Shown in pieces: positions 8,356 to 16,507 of a stretch of 64,000 bases of DNA. The stretch's first letter is position 1, and the number at the start of each line of letters is the position of its first letter. Below the pieces are notes generated by a model that saw only the letters and a list, made by a program, of their open reading frames with translations, searched no databases and was not told where the DNA came from. The stretch is from F23-B02 sp946405205 (GTDB lineage Bacteria > Bacillota > Clostridia > Oscillospirales > Oscillospiraceae), in contig CAMJGL010000009.1 of assembly GCA_946405205.1 (NCBI GenBank), positions 1 through 64,000 on the forward strand, written 5' to 3'. A program made the position numbers and the translations under genes.

Positions 8356-9000
8356 ATGTTATTCGGCGACAATTCCGAAGCGGCCAGAGCTGCGGTGGAA
8401 GCGGCCAAGGAGGCCGTGCGCAGTACGGCAAACTTTGACTGGACATTTATCGCGCTGTTGGCATTGGTGGTGTGCGGCGTATATGTGCCGCAGATCAAAA
8501 AGAAGAACTGGAACGGGATCGCGGCGGCCTTCGCGCTTTACGGCGTACACTGGCTGTACGAGATCGGCAACGCGGTCATCTGCCATATCTGGGACTACCC
8601 ACTGTGGACGGTGACGCTCGAGAGCACAAGCTTTATCCTGCTTATCGGCGTATGCTGGGAGCTTTCGCTCATGTTCTCCATCGCGGGCTTCACGGCAGAC
8701 ATCCTTCCCGAGGACAAAAACAAAAAGATACTCGGCATCAACAACCGATGGTTCTTTGCAATCGTTTCCGCACTGGGCTTTTCTCTGTTCGAGATATTCC
8801 TTGCGTCCACTCCGGCATTCGTCTGGGTATACCCCTGGTGGGGCGCGCTGCCCGTGTTCATCACGGTCTACATACCCTTCTTCCTTGCGGCATACCTCAT
8901 TTACGACGCAAAGCCAAAAACTCAGAAGACATTCCTCGGCATAGTGTGGGGGCTTGTCGCCCTGCTTCTGATCATTCTCATCCCGTTTGGGATCATATGA
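8356..9000 (+). CDS. Multi-pass membrane protein of unknown function
   Basis: 214 residues with about six hydrophobic segments, an amphipathic N terminus rich in Ala and Glu, and a helix-breaking WWGALP segment in the second half. The family is not recognised with confidence. Start ATG 8356 follows AAAGGAGG by 9 bases. It stands alone between a consensus promoter and a strong terminator, so it is a single-gene unit. An AT-rich inverted repeat at its transcription start and the neighbouring TetR gene suggest tight repression. Confidence 0.75.
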   Translation: MLFGDNSEAARAAVEAAKEAVRSTANFDWTFIALLALVVCGVYVPQIKKKNWNGIAAAFALYGVHWLYEIGNAVICHIWDYPLWTVTLESTSFILLIGVCWELSLMFSIAGFTADILPEDKNKKILGINNRWFFAIVSALGFSLFEIFLASTPAFVWVYPWWGALPVFITVYIPFFLAAYLIYDAKPKTQKTFLGIVWGLVALLLIILIPFGII

Positions 9001-9010
9001 AAAACACCGG

Positions 9011-9045
9011 AATTTGCAGCGCCTTGTGCGCTGCAAATTTTTTTG
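9011..9045 (+). terminator. Intrinsic terminator after the membrane protein gene
   Basis: Stem AATTTGCAGCGC / GCGCTGCAAATT with a short loop and seven T residues. Confidence 0.88.
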
Positions 9046-9087
9046 TTGACAAAACTGTTATAACTGTGTATATTGTGCATATACAGT
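9046..9087 (+). promoter_or_regulatory. Promoter and operator of the GntR/ABC operon
   Basis: TTGACA (9046-9051), 17 bases, TATATT (9069-9074). The -10 box lies inside the inverted repeat TGTATAT...ATATACA (9067-9087), so a repressor bound there would block RNA polymerase. This is the classic autoregulatory layout of YtrA-type GntR genes. Confidence 0.75.
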
Positions 9088-9104
9088 TGATGAGGATAAG
9101 GTCT

Positions 9105-9482
9105 ATGTACATATTTGTCGACAACAAAAGAGAAGCGCCGATATACGAGCAGATATATGAGCAGATAAAGGCCCAGATAATAAGCGGGGAGCTTTCCGAG
9201 GACGAGGCTCTGCCGTCGATACGGAGTCTTGCGAAGGATCTGCGCATAAGCGTCATAACCACGAAGCGGGCCTATGATGAGCTGGAGGCCGAGGGCTTTA
9301 TATACACCGTGGCGGGCAAGGGCTGCTTTGTGGCGGCGAAGAACACGGAGCTGCTGCGGGAGGAGAATTTGAAGCGTATCGAGGAGCATATGCAGGAGAT
9401 ACGCCGCCTTGCCGCCGGCTGCGGGCTGAGCAGCATGGATATTATTGAAATGTTCAATGTTCTGGAGGAGGAATTGCCTTGA
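9105..9482 (+). CDS. GntR-family (YtrA subfamily) regulator
   Basis: 125-residue regulator with a winged helix-turn-helix (PIYEQIYEQIKAQIISGEL, then LPSIRSLAKDLRIS and TTKRAYDELEAEGFIYT) and only a short helical tail, as in YtrA regulators of ABC operons. ATG 9105 is preferred to ATG 9090 because AAGG lies at the proper distance, but 9090 cannot be excluded. It overlaps the ABC ATPase gene by 4 bases. The inverted repeat over its own -10 box is the likely operator, so it probably represses itself and the exporter. Confidence 0.85.
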   Translation: MYIFVDNKREAPIYEQIYEQIKAQIISGELSEDEALPSIRSLAKDLRISVITTKRAYDELEAEGFIYTVAGKGCFVAAKNTELLREENLKRIEEHMQEIRRLAAGCGLSSMDIIEMFNVLEEELP

Positions 9483-10315
9483 ACGCGATAGAAATAAAAG
9501 ATCTGAACAAGACTTACGGCGGATTTAAGCTCGACGGTCTCAGCCTGTGCCTGCCGCAGGGCTGCATCATGGGGCTCGTGGGCGAAAACGGAGCGGGAAA
9601 GAGCACGACAATAAAGCTCATTCTCGGCATGATACAGCGGGACAGCGGCACGATAAGCGTGCTCGGCCGCGACAACAGGGATAATTTCCGCCTGACCAAG
9701 GAGGATATCGGAGTTGTGCTCGACTCGGTCGGCTTTCCCGAATGCCTCACCGCGAGGCAGCTTAACAGGATCATGAAAAGCAGCTACAGAAACTGGAATG
9801 AAGCGCAGTTTTTCGGCTATCTGAACAAGCTGAACGTGCCCGACGGAAAGGCGTTCAAGGAGTTCTCCCGCGGCATGAAAATGAAGATAGGCATCGCGGC
9901 GGCGATGTCCCACGGTGCAAGGCTGCTGATACTGGACGAGGCCACCTCAGGACTTGACCCGGTGGCGCGGGACGAGGTGCTGGATATGTTCTCGGAGTTT
10001 ACCCGCGATGAGAAGAACTCCGTGCTCATCTCGTCGCATATAGTCAGCGACCTTGAGAAGATATGCGACTACATAGCTTTCATCCACCGGGGCAAGCTCA
10101 TGCTCTGCGAGGAGAAGGATGTGCTGCTTGAGGAATACGGAATAGTGAACTGCCGTCCGGAGGAGCTTGCGCGGATGCCGGAGGGCGCGGTGATCGGCAG
10201 ACGGGAGAGCGCCTACGGCGTGCGTGCGATAGTTCGGCGCTGCGCTGCGTTGGGGATGCAGATAAGCCCCGTAACTCTCGAGGAGCTTTTTGTATTCATG
10301 GTAAAGGAGGCCTGA
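9479..10315 (+). CDS. ABC transporter ATP-binding protein
   Basis: 278 residues. Walker A is GENGAGKST (about residues 35-43), the signature is the variant FSRGMKMK rather than LSGGQ, and Walker B is LLILDEATSGLDP with H-loop SSH. This variant signature is usual for YtrB/BcrA-type exporters with small ABC-2 permeases. The start is TTG at 9479, overlapping the GntR stop (TTGA), with GGAGGAGG 9 bases upstream. It powers the permease encoded 2 bases downstream; the substrate, perhaps an antibiotic or lipid, is unknown. Confidence 0.88.
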   Translation: MNAIEIKDLNKTYGGFKLDGLSLCLPQGCIMGLVGENGAGKSTTIKLILGMIQRDSGTISVLGRDNRDNFRLTKEDIGVVLDSVGFPECLTARQLNRIMKSSYRNWNEAQFFGYLNKLNVPDGKAFKEFSRGMKMKIGIAAAMSHGARLLILDEATSGLDPVARDEVLDMFSEFTRDEKNSVLISSHIVSDLEKICDYIAFIHRGKLMLCEEKDVLLEEYGIVNCRPEELARMPEGAVIGRRESAYGVRAIVRRCAALGMQISPVTLEELFVFMVKEA

Positions 10316-10317
10316 GC

Positions 10318-10920
10318 ATGAAAGGACTGCTGCTCAAGGATTATTACATGACGGTAAAGTACTGCCGTATGCTGATACTTATGGTGCTGATCTTTGCCGC
10401 GGCGTCGGCGGTAAGCAACAGCATTTTTCTGGCAAGCTACCCCTTTATTATCGCGGGGGTGCTGCCGGTATCGCTGTACGCATATGACGAGAAAAGCGGC
10501 TGGTGCAGCTATGCCGACGCCATGCCCTACAGCAGGGCGCAGCAGGTTTCGGCAAAGTACATAAGCGCGCTGGTGTTCATCTGCCTTGTGATGCTCATAT
10601 GCACCGTCGGCAAGGCAATTACCGGCGACAGCATCATCGAGGACTTTTCGCTTCTGGTCATGCTGTGCGGCACAGGGCTGCTGTCGGCAGCGAGTCTGCT
10701 GCCCTTCGTTCTGAAGTTCGGCTCCGAAAAGGGAAGATGGGCGTATTATGCGGTCATCATCATAGCCTGCGTGATCGCCGCAACCGTATTCGATACGGAC
10801 AGCGCGCTCGGTTCGGGGCTCGGAATGACTGCGGCGGTGTGCATATTTGCAGGCTGTGTTCTGCTGTTTGGGCTGTCGTGGCTGATCGCCATCAAAATTT
10901 ATGAAAAGCGGGAGCTGTAA
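10318..10920 (+). CDS. ABC-2 type permease
   Basis: 200 residues with six hydrophobic segments and a short cytoplasmic loop carrying DAMPYSR, the motif seen in ABC-2 permeases of YtrA/BcrA-type operons, where it is thought to contact the ATPase. It starts 2 bases after the ATPase gene and ends the operon before a strong terminator. It probably acts as a dimer with the ATPase. Confidence 0.82.
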   Translation: MKGLLLKDYYMTVKYCRMLILMVLIFAAASAVSNSIFLASYPFIIAGVLPVSLYAYDEKSGWCSYADAMPYSRAQQVSAKYISALVFICLVMLICTVGKAITGDSIIEDFSLLVMLCGTGLLSAASLLPFVLKFGSEKGRWAYYAVIIIACVIAATVFDTDSALGSGLGMTAAVCIFAGCVLLFGLSWLIAIKIYEKREL

Positions 10921-10944
10921 CGGCAAATATTCAGACAAAGTGAC

Positions 10945-10976
10945 GCCGGTGCACAAAAATTGTGCACCGGCTTTTC
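10945..10976 (+). terminator. Intrinsic terminator after the ABC operon
   Basis: 12-bp perfect stem GCCGGTGCACAA / TTGTGCACCGGC with an AAA loop, followed by TTTT. Confidence 0.85.
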
Positions 10977-11084
10977 TGCGCCTATTGCCGAATCGCTGTG
11001 CAATCAAATAGAATACCGGCATAGCGCGGAAAATTCTGCTTATTATACTATGACAAAGAGCGACAGCTCGGAAAGAGTGATAAT

Positions 11085-11837
11085 ATGGCCCATAAAAGGA
11101 TCAGGCACCGTTCGCCCATCATCATTCCTGAGTTCGTGGATATGAGCGAACAGGTACGCCTGCCGGGCAAGCTGCCCTCTCCCGTCGACGGGACTCTGCG
11201 GCAGTATGCCCTGCGCGTTCCCGAGGCGATAAATGAATGCAGCGGCATCATCGTTTTCGGCAGGAAGATCAAATCTCTTGTATTCTCAACAGACCTTGCC
11301 ATAATAAAAAATATCAACGCGGACGCGGTTTTCGCCGTTTACCCCTTCACGCCGCAGCCGATAATTGCCGAATCGCTGCTGACGGCGGCGGATATCCCGG
11401 TGTTCGTAGGCGTGGGCGGCGGGCTCACGCAGGGCAGGCGCGTGGTGAATCTTGCCATGTTTGCGGAAATGCAGGGCGCACTGGGCGTTGTGGTCAATTC
11501 CCCGACCTCCGGTCTGGTACTCAACAAGATAAGCCGTGCCATTGACATACCGGTAGTCGTTACCGTGACCGAGAAGGACACCGATTTCCGGCGCAGGCTG
11601 GATGACGGCGCCGCCATCTTCAATGTTGCCGCCGCCGCAGACACGCCGGACATCATAAAGGCGATCAAGGACAAATATCCCGATGTGCCTGTCATTGCAA
11701 CCGGCGGGCCGACGGAGGAGTCGATACGCGAGACTATCCTCGCGGGTGCAAACGCCATCACCTATACGCCGCCGTCCTCGGCTGAGCTGTTCAAGGATAC
11801 TATGGCCCGATACCGCAAGGGTCTTCCGCACGAGTGA
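11085..11837 (+). CDS. TIM-barrel phosphate-binding-like protein, function unknown
   Basis: 250 residues with alternating strand/helix repeats and glycine-rich turns at strand ends (GVGGGLT, ATGGPTEES, AGANAITYTPPS), resembling the phosphate-binding end of HisA/HisF or ThiG-like barrels. Similar clostridial proteins are often called hydrolase without proof. No catalytic residues can be named. ATG 11085 is preceded only by a weak GGAAAGAG site. It forms a single-gene unit between two terminators. Confidence 0.65.
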   Translation: MAHKRIRHRSPIIIPEFVDMSEQVRLPGKLPSPVDGTLRQYALRVPEAINECSGIIVFGRKIKSLVFSTDLAIIKNINADAVFAVYPFTPQPIIAESLLTAADIPVFVGVGGGLTQGRRVVNLAMFAEMQGALGVVVNSPTSGLVLNKISRAIDIPVVVTVTEKDTDFRRRLDDGAAIFNVAAAADTPDIIKAIKDKYPDVPVIATGGPTEESIRETILAGANAITYTPPSSAELFKDTMARYRKGLPHE

Positions 11838-11850
11838 TTACTTCATGACA

Positions 11851-11887
11851 AAGAACACACGGAGCACTGCTCCGTGTGTTCTTATTT
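11851..11887 (+). terminator. Bidirectional terminator
   Basis: 15-bp perfect stem AAGAACACACGGAGC / GCTCCGTGTGTTCTT with an ACT loop. A and T runs on both sides serve the convergent PF06541 gene as well. Confidence 0.85.
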
Positions 11888-12655
11888 GTTTACGTGCCGG
11901 GCCTTATGTATCTTCTCGTATGCCGAGCGGTATTTGCCGGTCTGCAGCTTCGAGAAGGCGTTGAACATATGCTCGTGAACGATGTTTCGCCTTTCGACCA
12001 GCTCCCGATACTTTTCGTTAAGCTCCTCTGAGCCCTGCACCTTTTCAATGATGGCTTCCGCGCCGTCATAGAGGTTTTCGCCGATGTGATCGGACACGGA
12101 GCGCAATGCTTTTTCAAGCTCGTCGATGGCCTGCATACGGCTCTCGATCTTAAGGGCGTGAAACAGCGTGATGACAAGGTCCGCGAGCAGGCAGCAGGTG
12201 AGGACTATCACGACGATATGCCCGATACCCTGCGGGATATGGCTAAGCAGCCGGGATACGGGCGGGTGCACGAGATATACCGCCGCGAGGCAGCCGAGAC
12301 CCCAGATGAGAGAAAAGCCGAGGCAGACATAGCCGCCCAGATTAAGGGGGTTGTTTGAGTAGTCCCAAAGCTGCTGATGAAACAGCTTTTCCGCGCAGAA
12401 GCCGACGATAAATTCGATGACGGTGCAGGCGAGTGCGGATATGAGGAAAACAAGCACGGGCTTGTCGATGACAGGATGCGTGAGGTACAGCACGGCTATC
12501 ATGCCGTAGCCGTAAATGGGGCACAGCGGCCCCAAAAGGAAGCCGCGGTTAACGAATCTTCCGTGCCGGAAGGCGGCGTAAATTACCTCCGCGCACCAGC
12601 CCAGGAAGCTGTATACAAAGAAAAATCCAAGCAGCTCATATATCGTATAATTCAT
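11882..12655 (-). CDS. PF06541-type (CmpB-like) membrane protein
   Basis: 257 residues with five or six hydrophobic segments up to about residue 165 (the N terminus has FFVYSFLGWCAEVIY, typical of the putative ABC-transporter type IV family PF06541) followed by a cytoplasmic helical tail of about 90 residues with a heptad-like pattern. No ATPase partner is nearby, and transport activity has not been shown for this family. A DUF308 gene on the same strand ends 13 bases before its start, so the two probably share a message. Confidence 0.75.
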   Translation of the reverse strand: MNYTIYELLGFFFVYSFLGWCAEVIYAAFRHGRFVNRGFLLGPLCPIYGYGMIAVLYLTHPVIDKPVLVFLISALACTVIEFIVGFCAEKLFHQQLWDYSNNPLNLGGYVCLGFSLIWGLGCLAAVYLVHPPVSRLLSHIPQGIGHIVVIVLTCCLLADLVITLFHALKIESRMQAIDELEKALRSVSDHIGENLYDGAEAIIEKVQGSEELNEKYRELVERRNIVHEHMFNAFSKLQTGKYRSAYEKIHKARHVNK

Positions 12656-12668
12656 CCCGTGCCGGCCC

Positions 12669-13247
12669 TCAGTCTATATCATGAAATTCCGCGTCTATGT
12701 AGTCTGCCTTCGGCTTCAGATTTCTGACCGTATACGCGGTTATCCACAGGTTTTGTATCCCGTCTGCGATGAGCGATATCCCCAGCAGGATCATCAGGGC
12801 CGAAGCGCCCTCAAAGGGGTTCATTATCAGCAGCAGGCCGCATATGCAGCTGAGAATACCGAAAACGAGTATGCCCCACCAGTATACAAGGCCGAACAGC
12901 TTTGCGTCGTGGGAAGTCTGTATCTTCATGGCGCCGTCGACAAGGACGAACACGCCGATGATGACGGGCATCGCGGCGGCGATATTGCCGGGATGCAGGA
13001 TGATGATAACGCCCGCGGCCACGGAGAATATGCCCAGCGCAAGGTCAAACTGAAACGCAAGGCGGAACAGGTCGTTTGAAAAATAGCTTATTATCTTTAC
13101 AAGCCCGAAGAGCGTGATAAGTATGCCCACGGTGCAGCAGATAGCAACGGCCGAGGCGGAGGGGAAAACGATACACAGTACACCGGCGATTATCATGGCA
13201 GCCGAGACTATGATGTAAAACCATTTTGCACAGCGAAAAAGCTTCAT
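12669..13247 (-). CDS. DUF308 (HdeD-like) membrane protein
   Basis: 192 residues with six hydrophobic segments arranged as three similar helix pairs, each with the pattern xGIxxxxxGxxxxxxP seen in DUF308/HdeD proteins. HdeD is linked to acid resistance in enterobacteria; the clostridial role is unknown. The ATG at 13247 has AGGAGT 8 bases upstream, whereas the ATG six codons earlier has no ribosome site. It precedes the PF06541 gene on the same strand. Confidence 0.8.
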   Translation of the reverse strand: MKLFRCAKWFYIIVSAAMIIAGVLCIVFPSASAVAICCTVGILITLFGLVKIISYFSNDLFRLAFQFDLALGIFSVAAGVIIILHPGNIAAAMPVIIGVFVLVDGAMKIQTSHDAKLFGLVYWWGILVFGILSCICGLLLIMNPFEGASALMILLGISLIADGIQNLWITAYTVRNLKPKADYIDAEFHDID

Positions 13248-13310
13248 GCTAAAGACTCCTTTCATTGCTGTATGCAGTATAGCCCCGGGGCGCGGGATTT
13301 CACATGGTCA

Positions 13311-13344
13311 GAAAAAACCTCATGCTCAAAAACTGAGCATGAGG
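13311..13344 (-). terminator. Terminator of the minus-strand TetR gene
   Basis: 11-bp stem CCTCATGCTCA / TGAGCATGAGG with an AAAAC loop (plus-strand reading). On the minus strand it is followed by six T residues. Confidence 0.82.
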
Positions 13345-13359
13345 CATGATGTGTCTGAA

Positions 13360-13926
13360 TTATTTTCCGGCGCCGCAGGCTTTTTCGAGGCTGCGGCGGA
13401 TGTTGCCGTCAAGAAGCCGCCCTATCCTGAGAATGACCTCCTCGGGATCGCCCTTCAGGCCGCTCTGCAGCCATTCCTTGTATATCCCGACGACCGCGTG
13501 CTTATAGAACATGGCGAGGAGCCTTATGTCCTCCTCGGATGCGTCAAGACCCTCGGCCTCCGTGCGGACGAAGCCCGTCATGATGGCCCCCGCGATGCTG
13601 TACATATAGCGTTCAAGCTCTTCGCGGTTTGCCGAGCTGTAAACATGATAAACGGCGCGTTTGTTATTCAGTACAAACTGTGCCGAGTACAAAAAGCCCT
13701 CCTGCCAGCTTTTTTTCTCCCCGGCGAGCTCCAGCGCTTTTTCGGTCTCGATGCGGAATATGTCCTTGAGCAGATCGTAAATGTCGTGATAGTGGTAATA
13801 AAAGGTGTTGCGGTTGATGCCGCAGTCAAGGACAATGTCCTTAACGGTTATCTTGTCCAGCGGCTTTTCGTTGAGCAGCTTCACCAGCGACGACATTATG
13901 GCGTTTTTCGTGAGGTTTCCCGACAT
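13360..13926 (-). CDS. TetR-family regulator (DhaS-like architecture)
   Basis: 188 residues. The N-terminal helix-turn-helix reads ITVKDIVLDCGINRNTFYYHYHDIYDLL, followed by a C-terminal domain of the kind found in clostridial DhaS-like TetR proteins (KRAVYHVYSSANREELERY, then a helix near AMFYKHAVVGIYKEWL). It lies downstream of the MFS gene on the same strand, with 54 bases between, and may regulate that unit. The ligand is unknown. Confidence 0.85.
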   Translation of the reverse strand: MSGNLTKNAIMSSLVKLLNEKPLDKITVKDIVLDCGINRNTFYYHYHDIYDLLKDIFRIETEKALELAGEKKSWQEGFLYSAQFVLNNKRAVYHVYSSANREELERYMYSIAGAIMTGFVRTEAEGLDASEEDIRLLAMFYKHAVVGIYKEWLQSGLKGDPEEVILRIGRLLDGNIRRSLEKACGAGK

Positions 13927-13980
13927 ATCTTTTTCTCCCGGAACACTTTTATATATTGTAAGCAGAAAAGCAATGAGAAG

Positions 13981-15426
13981 TCAAGCTAAGTTGTTCCTTG
14001 CCTTATACATCTTCGCGGCTATGGACATGGGGATAAGGGACAGCAGCGAAACGGCGGCTGCCGCGATGAACAGCTCGTTAACGGGCAGATAGCCCTCGGC
14101 GATCTTCGTTATGTCGTAGCCCATCTCGACTGCGCGATCGGCAGTGACGAAAATGAGGCTGCCGCCGTCCACCACCTGATAGACCTTCTCTCCGAAGGCG
14201 CGGCAGATGGGGTCTGCTAGCAGGGGTCCCGCGCACATCGGGAAGAATACGAAGAACATGATGCGTATGCCCTCAAACTGACCGCGGTGCTCCTCGGGAT
14301 AGAGGCGCTTCATCCACACGGTCATGGACTGCATGAACACGACGTAGCCGACGCCCACGAGGATGATGCCGATGTAGCAGGGCCAGTTCGCGCCGATATT
14401 GAGCGCGTTTGCGGTGTCAAAGCCGGCGCTCATATTGCCAACGACAAAGTACACGAACAGGCAGCCCACGATGCTGATAATGGTGGCAAAGGCCGCGACC
14501 GAGGGCACCTTTTTGTCATTGATGACCTTGATGAAGGGTATGGATATGAGCACGGCAAGCACGAGGGGGATGCCGAGTATGAGGCTGGGGTCGTTAAAGC
14601 CGAGCGTGTAGTTCATCCAGTTCATGATGTGGATGAAATAGCAGTTGTAGCCGATGAAGAAAATGCAGAGGGTGAGAAACACGAGCGCGAGCTCCTTGTT
14701 GGAAGCAAAGCGCCTGAAATTAAAGGTGGAGGCAAACTGATGCCAGAAGCCGCCGTCCCTGACGGGCCTGAGCCGCGGGTCGTCCTTGAGCAGGAACATG
14801 GAGGCTATGCCCACTAAGATGGTGACCGCGCCCGCGACGGAGAAGAAAATGATGTAGCCCGCCTGCGGATTTGCCTCGGTTGCAAGACCGTTCACGAACA
14901 TACCGCCGACGAGAGTACCGACGAGAGTGCCTATAACGGGCAGAGTCGCCGCGACGGCGCCTATCTGGCCGGAGTTTGAGTCGTCCATCATGTCTGCGTA
15001 CCACGCGTTGTAGCCCGCGTCGTTTGCCATGGAGCCGAAGAAGCTCATGATAGTGTCGGCGGCGACGATGGTGACGCCGACGAGCATGACGTTGTTATAT
15101 ATGCTGTCGCGCAGGTAGTGGGTCAGGCCGAAGGCGATGGTGAAGACGCCCCACAGTATCGAGCCCCAGGTTATGAGCTTTTTACGGGAGCCGATGCGGT
15201 CGGAAAGCGTTCCGAAAAACAGCGCCGAGAAGGTCGTGGCGGTGGCCGAGCATATGGTCATGGCGGTCACGACGCCGAGCTGCGCTCCGAAGTCGGAGTA
15301 CAGGAAGTTTGCAAACCAGTTGTTTTCAATCACCCAGGCTATCTGTGCCGAAAAGCCGATGACCAGCAGAAGCGTCCAGTTCAGCGCTCCGATGCCTTTC
15401 TTTTTCGCGGGTATTTTGCCGTCCAT
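13981..15426 (-). CDS. MFS transporter
   Basis: 481 residues with about 12 membrane helices. The MFS loop motif between helices 2 and 3 reads GTLSDRIGSRKK. An early NWTLLLVIGFSAQIAWVIENNWF helix with a charged Glu resembles sugar-cation symporters of the SLC45/GPH-like MFS groups. The start lies 1 base after the stop of the hydrolase gene, so the two are coupled. The substrate is unknown; the hydrolase neighbour suggests an ester or glycoside product. Confidence 0.83.
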   Translation of the reverse strand: MDGKIPAKKKGIGALNWTLLLVIGFSAQIAWVIENNWFANFLYSDFGAQLGVVTAMTICSATATTFSALFFGTLSDRIGSRKKLITWGSILWGVFTIAFGLTHYLRDSIYNNVMLVGVTIVAADTIMSFFGSMANDAGYNAWYADMMDDSNSGQIGAVAATLPVIGTLVGTLVGGMFVNGLATEANPQAGYIIFFSVAGAVTILVGIASMFLLKDDPRLRPVRDGGFWHQFASTFNFRRFASNKELALVFLTLCIFFIGYNCYFIHIMNWMNYTLGFNDPSLILGIPLVLAVLISIPFIKVINDKKVPSVAAFATIISIVGCLFVYFVVGNMSAGFDTANALNIGANWPCYIGIILVGVGYVVFMQSMTVWMKRLYPEEHRGQFEGIRIMFFVFFPMCAGPLLADPICRAFGEKVYQVVDGGSLIFVTADRAVEMGYDITKIAEGYLPVNELFIAAAAVSLLSLIPMSIAAKMYKARNNLA

Positions 15427-15427
15427 A

Positions 15428-16390
15428 TTAAATGTCCCTCCGATGCTTTGTGATAAATCCTCTTACTGCGTTCTGATATTTTTCCTTTTCGAGCATATAA
15501 GACGCCGCGTGCCCCGCGCCGGGGACGAGCAGCAGCTCCTTTTCCGCCGCGCAGGCGTCAAAAATGCGCATGGCCATGTCGGCGGGAACATACAAGTCGC
15601 TGTCGCCGCAGATATACAAAAGCGGCAGCTTCGAGCGCTGCATACTTCGCACCGAATCCCCGTCGCGGAAGCCGTAGCCGGCGGTGATGAGGTTGATAAG
15701 CTCAAAAATATTCACAAACGGTGTGGCCGGAAGATGATATATCCTGCCGACAAGGTTGCGGAAGACCTCGTCCACGCAGGAAAAGCCGCAGTCGGCGATA
15801 ATACCGCGGACGTTGTCGGGAAGCTCCAGATCTGCGCATTGCAGGATCGAGGCAGCGCCCATGCTCATGCCGTGGAGAAAGATAGAGGAGCCGGGGAAAA
15901 GCTCGGCGGCTTTTTCGGCCCAGAGCACGACGTCATACCTGTCCAGCGCGCCGAAGCCTATGTATTTGCCCTCGCTTTCGCCGTGGGCGCGCATGTGCAG
16001 GTACATGAGGTTGTATCCCAGCGAGTGATAGAAATCGTACATCGCGGCAAAATCAAAGGCGGGCTCGGATTTATAGCCGTGGCAGAATATAACCGTAACG
16101 CCGGTATCGCCCTCGCCGCGCAGAAGGTCGGCGCGAAGCCTGAGCCCGTCAGACGAGAGTATTTCGAGCTTTTCAAAGGGCAGGGCGCGGAAGGGTTCAA
16201 AGTACGGGATGTTGTGCTCCCAGAGCGCCTCCCCCGTAGGCGCGAGCAGGGATGAGCACTCCCCACCCGTCTCGGGCGAGGGGAGATCGTCCTGCCGCTT
16301 TATGAGCACCCGAACGAAGGAGTAGCCCAGTACCCAGACTATAGCCGCGGCAAGACAGAGTATGCACAGAATTATAAATGCGGTCTTCAT
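15428..16390 (-). CDS. Membrane-anchored alpha/beta hydrolase
   Basis: 320 residues. An N-terminal hydrophobic segment (about residues 3-22) likely anchors the enzyme, with the catalytic domain outside or at the membrane. The oxyanion-side strand is VIFCHGYKSE, the nucleophile elbow GMSMGA, the acid Asp in CGDSDLYVP and the His in GAGHAASY, in the right order for an alpha/beta hydrolase of the BEM46/lysophospholipase-like type. It is first in an operon with the MFS carrier. The substrate cannot be read from sequence. Confidence 0.85.
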   Translation of the reverse strand: MKTAFIILCILCLAAAIVWVLGYSFVRVLIKRQDDLPSPETGGECSSLLAPTGEALWEHNIPYFEPFRALPFEKLEILSSDGLRLRADLLRGEGDTGVTVIFCHGYKSEPAFDFAAMYDFYHSLGYNLMYLHMRAHGESEGKYIGFGALDRYDVVLWAEKAAELFPGSSIFLHGMSMGAASILQCADLELPDNVRGIIADCGFSCVDEVFRNLVGRIYHLPATPFVNIFELINLITAGYGFRDGDSVRSMQRSKLPLLYICGDSDLYVPADMAMRIFDACAAEKELLLVPGAGHAASYMLEKEKYQNAVRGFITKHRRDI

Positions 16391-16458
16391 GATGTGGTCT
16401 CCGAATTGTTATCACGGATATTTTATTACAAAATAATTGAAATTGGAATAGACAATTC

Positions 16459-16487
16459 TTGAAGAAACAAAGATTATACTATATAAT
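16459..16487 (+). promoter_or_regulatory. Promoter of the DUF362-GTPase-ylmH operon
   Basis: TTGAAG (16459-16464), 17 bases, TATAAT (16482-16487), 21 bases before the ATG at 16508. The short leader leaves no room for a riboswitch. Confidence 0.72.
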
Positions 16488-16507
16488 TTAAAGCAGAGGT
16501 GATAAAC

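Noticed and set aside
8472..9104. Long N-terminal extension of the GntR frame back into the membrane protein gene
   Set aside because: A terminator and a promoter lie between; the GntR fold begins at 9105 with a fitting ribosome site.
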